NCBI GenBank assembly: GCA_021798635.1 | Contig: JAJZGH010000210.1 | Span: forward strand, 1 to 8,946 | Reading direction: 5' to 3' | DNA: 8,946 bases | DNA from: Planctomycetota bacterium | GTDB taxonomy: Bacteria; Planctomycetota; Phycisphaerae; WQYP01 | Shown here: positions 6,988 to 8,946 of the stretch, piece by piece | Layout: the number at the start of each line of letters is the position of its first letter | How positions within the stretch are numbered: position 1 is the stretch's first letter | Notes under the pieces: generated by a model | Told to the model about the DNA's origin: nothing | The model's input: only the letters and a program-made list of their open reading frames with translations | Database searches by the model: none | Position numbers and translations under genes: made by a program

Positions 6988-7857
6988 ATGGGGAAGATCA
7001 CCGCGGCCAAGCGCAGCACAAATACATCGGCGGCGTTGTTTCGGGATATTTGCGATCTCCAGCCGCCAGCTGGAACGGTGGCTTTCTGGTGGATGGGGCA
7101 ATCGGGCTTTGTCATTAAAGTAGCCGGACGAATTATTTATCTGGATGTGTTTTTTTCCGCTCTGCGCGGGCGACGGGTGCCGGGTTTTATCAAGCCGGAA
7201 TGTGTGACACACGCCGATATTATCTGCGGCACCCATGATCATATTGATCATATTGACCGTGCCGCATGGCCGAAGCTGGCGGCCGCATCGCCGGATGCGT
7301 ATTTTATCATTCCGCAATTCCTGCGGCCGCAATTGCTCCGGGACATGCGATTATCGGAGTCGCGCTTGCTGGGGTTGGATGAACACCAGACCGTGCAAAT
7401 CGGGCCGGTGACTATTTCCGCAATACCGGCGGCGCATGAATTTCTGGATCGTGACCGCAAAACCGGTCTGCATCCCTGGCTGGGGTATGTTATCCAGGCC
7501 GATGGATGGACGATTTATCACGCTGGGGACACGTGCCTTTATGAGGGCATTCAGGAGAAAATCCGACGCTACAAACCGGATGTGATGCTGCTTCCAATTA
7601 ACGGGCGCGATGCACGGCGGCTCAAAAGCGGTTGCCTGGGAAATATGACATTTCAGGAAGCCGCCGATCTGGCGGGCCACCTCAAGCCCGGCATCGTCGC
7701 GCCGATCCACTATGACATGTTCGAATTCAATGCCGCCGACCCCCGGCATTTCATCGACTATTTAAAGGTGAAATACCCCAGGCAGCGATCACTTGTTTTT
7801 CAGCACGGCAAACCTGTCATTCTGTACAAATCTTCAACGGGTGGCGTACATACATAA
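6988..7857 (+). CDS. UlaG-like metallo-beta-lactamase-fold hydrolase
   Basis: The 289-residue protein is a metal-dependent hydrolase of the UlaG (L-ascorbate-6-phosphate lactonase) branch of the metallo-beta-lactamase fold. FWWMGQSGFVIK (33-44) and YLDVFFSALR (51-60) form the opening sheet. The metal signature HDHIDH at 83-88 supplies His83, His85, Asp87 and His88. AAHE (148-151), HAGDT (178-182, Asp181 as bridging ligand) and PIHYDMF (239-245, His241) complete the site. PINGRDARR (203-211) and NMTFQEAADLAGHLKP (219-234) are also typical of UlaG relatives. No ascorbate or PTS genes are near, so the true substrate is unknown and no symbol is given. The ATG at 6988 lies 5 nt after the GTPase stop, and its GGAGG (6973-6977) is inside that gene's last codons, which suggests coupled translation. 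All metal ligands are present, so it is probably active. Confidence 0.9.
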   Translation: MGKITAAKRSTNTSAALFRDICDLQPPAGTVAFWWMGQSGFVIKVAGRIIYLDVFFSALRGRRVPGFIKPECVTHADIICGTHDHIDHIDRAAWPKLAAASPDAYFIIPQFLRPQLLRDMRLSESRLLGLDEHQTVQIGPVTISAIPAAHEFLDRDRKTGLHPWLGYVIQADGWTIYHAGDTCLYEGIQEKIRRYKPDVMLLPINGRDARRLKSGCLGNMTFQEAADLAGHLKPGIVAPIHYDMFEFNAADPRHFIDYLKVKYPRQRSLVFQHGKPVILYKSSTGGVHT

Positions 7858-7894
7858 AAAAAAGCCGGTGGTTGCGTGGGAGACAACCACCGGC
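7856..7894 (-). terminator. Intrinsic terminator for minus-strand transcription, antisense to the hydrolase stop
   Basis: Arms 7864-7874 and 7884-7894 form a perfect 11-bp GC-rich stem with a 9-nt loop. On the minus strand the stem is followed by eight T residues (7863-7856), the standard rho-independent layout. The T-tract is the complement of the A-run that includes the hydrolase TAA stop at 7855-7857. On the plus strand no T-run follows, so it acts mainly against transcription coming from the oxidoreductase. It lies 162 nt beyond that gene's stop, leaving a long 3' untranslated region. Confidence 0.85.
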
Positions 7895-7922
7895 GTTCGT
7901 GGGGGAGAAGGAAGGAACTTTG

Positions 7923-7938
7923 CCACGGGAAGCCGTGG
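7923..7938. other. Small perfect hairpin with GAAG loop in the convergent spacer
   Basis: CCACGG (7923-7928) and CCGTGG (7933-7938) pair perfectly around the 4-nt loop GAAG on the plus strand (CTTC on the minus strand). It has no adjacent U-tract. It lies between the terminator and the AT-rich palindrome and may be part of a folded 3' untranslated region. Confidence 0.4.
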
Positions 7939-7984
7939 GAAACTTCACCGTGACAATCAACCATACGTGAGGTTCTACCGACCG

Positions 7985-8013
7985 GTTCAAAAAAATAATT
8001 ATTTTTTTTGAAC
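7985..8013. repeat. 29-nt AT-rich inverted repeat (GTTC-A7 / T8-GAAC)
   Basis: The sequence reads GTTC, seven A, TAATTA, eight T, GAAC, which is palindromic except for one extra T. It lies between the convergent hydrolase and oxidoreductase genes, 44 nt from the oxidoreductase stop. Either strand would give a hairpin with an A-U stem capped by a short loop. A weak bidirectional terminator or a protein-binding site is possible. The symmetry itself is plain to see, the role is not. Confidence 0.6.
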
Positions 8014-8056
8014 GCGCAGGCATCCGCAGGCGCCGCACAGCTTTTTTGCCTTGGCC

Positions 8057-8946
8057 CTACTTCATACGTTCAATAAGATGATCACCGACGCGAAGGGCAT
8101 TGGCCATGGCCGTCAGGGAGGGGTTGACAGCTCCAATACTTGGGAAAAAGCTGGTATCAACGACATACAGGTTATCCACTTCATGGGCTTTGCAATGAAT
8201 ATCCAGAACGCTGGTAGCCGGATCAGTACCGAAACGAACGGTGCCGGATTGATGCCCCACGCCCGCAATGGGAATGCTTTTACTCATATATAAATGATTG
8301 GGAATTAAATGCGGGTGTATATTGGCGTGGCTTAGAAGCATTTCCAACTTGGCGCGCAAGCGGTGCGTTGCTTCCTGATTATTGAATGTATAGTTCAACT
8401 GAATTTCGCCCTGGCTGTTAAGAGTGACGCGATTATCGGGCATGGGCAGATCTTCCGTGGTCAGCCAGAAGTCCACCGCATGATGCGCCATTTCATTGAG
8501 CAGAAATCCCGGGGCATACTTTCCGGCATCCGCCCGGAACATGGGTCCCTGGGATTTGCCGATCATCTGAATATTGCCCAGAGGGAAATCAAAATCATCC
8601 GCTTTGAAATAAAAATCATTAAGCGAAAGCGTTTTCTGGAACACCGTTTCATTGGGGTGGCGGGACAGGGCCACAACAGCATCGGAATTATGGAACATAA
8701 AATTACGTCCGACCTGGTCCGATCCATTCGCCAGGCCGCGGGGATGTTTGTCATTGGCGGAAAGCAGCAACACACGGGCAGAGTTGGAGGCTCCAGCCGA
8801 AAGCACGACAAGGCCGGCCGAAAACGCCAGTTTTTCGCCATGATGTTCCACCAGTACGCGGGAAACTTCGCGTCCGCTGGCGCTGGTTTCAAGCTTATAA
8901 ACGTGGGCCTGCGTCAGCAGCGTGACGTTGGGATATTCCAGCGCGG
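8057..8946 (-). CDS. GMC-family flavin oxidoreductase (partial, C-terminal part)
   Basis: The visible 295 residues are the C-terminal part of a glucose-methanol-choline family enzyme, an FAD-dependent oxidoreductase acting on alcohols or sugars; the N-terminal FAD-binding part lies beyond the right edge. The frame is open to the last base of the window, beginning ALEYPNVTLLTQAHVYKLE. LVVLSAGASNSARVLLLSAN (visible residues 45-64) and HPRGLANGSDQVGRN (67-81) are typical of the FAD domain. GVGHQSGTVRFGTDPATSVLD (228-248) and NLYVVDTSFFPSIGAVNPSL (258-277) carry the paired His231 and Asn274 expected at a GMC active site. The C-terminus with DTSFFPSIGAVNPSL is the usual one and the TAG stop at 8057 is clean, so this end is intact. 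The GTG at 8851 is internal, not the start. The substrate cannot be told from this part. It converges on the hydrolase gene. Confidence 0.92.
   Translation of the reverse strand, partial: ALEYPNVTLLTQAHVYKLETSASGREVSRVLVEHHGEKLAFSAGLVVLSAGASNSARVLLLSANDKHPRGLANGSDQVGRNFMFHNSDAVVALSRHPNETVFQKTLSLNDFYFKADDFDFPLGNIQMIGKSQGPMFRADAGKYAPGFLLNEMAHHAVDFWLTTEDLPMPDNRVTLNSQGEIQLNYTFNNQEATHRLRAKLEMLLSHANIHPHLIPNHLYMSKSIPIAGVGHQSGTVRFGTDPATSVLDIHCKAHEVDNLYVVDTSFFPSIGAVNPSLTAMANALRVGDHLIERMK

Noticed and set aside
7817..8038. 73-codon minus-strand frame in the convergent spacer
   Set aside because: It runs through the terminator stem and the AT-rich palindrome and has no recognisable domain. It fits poorly as a gene.

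Overview
The window is a stretch of bacterial chromosome, moderately GC-rich, with housekeeping and accessory genes in short blocks on both strands. It shows no rRNA, tRNA, CRISPR array, transposase or phage gene. Three things hint at a member of the Planctomycetes-Verrucomicrobia-Lentisphaerae group: the plant/PVC-like form of LeuD, the divergent EF-G-2 type GTPase, and a short 9-nt-period ATCCGCG repeat. This placement is an inference.

Left block (1-2299, minus strand). From the right: a 26-codon gene for a very basic microprotein with a strong ribosome binding site, then leuD (leucine biosynthesis, small subunit of isopropylmalate isomerase), purD (second step of purine synthesis), and the first 27 codons of a protein with a hydrophobic N-terminus that runs off the window behind its own TATAAT box. 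Because the microprotein gene lies only 23 nt upstream of leuD, the two are probably co-transcribed.

Middle (2300-3704). A 197-bp divergent spacer is followed by a plus-strand FMN-binding protein of the pyridoxamine 5'-phosphate oxidase-like superfamily. After it comes a 563-bp gap with no convincing gene, which contains the ATCCGCG tandem array.

Right block (3705-7857, plus strand). A tight three-gene unit holds a GT4-type glycosyltransferase whose usual donor-binding residues are largely replaced, an EF-G-2-like translational GTPase (688 aa, Tyr where EF-G has its catalytic His), and a UlaG-like metallo-beta-lactamase-fold hydrolase. Gaps are 26 and 5 nt, and the last ribosome binding site lies inside the GTPase gene. 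The functional link between the three is unknown.

Right edge (7858-8946). A GMC-family flavin oxidoreductase (C-terminal 295 residues present) converges from the minus strand. The roughly 200-bp convergent spacer is rich in structure: an intrinsic terminator for the minus strand whose U-tract is antisense to the hydrolase stop codon, a small perfect hairpin and a 29-nt AT-rich palindrome.

I see no clear new defence or mobile system. The most unusual items are the basic microprotein, the ATCCGCG array, the residue losses in the glycosyltransferase and GTPase, and the structured convergent spacer.
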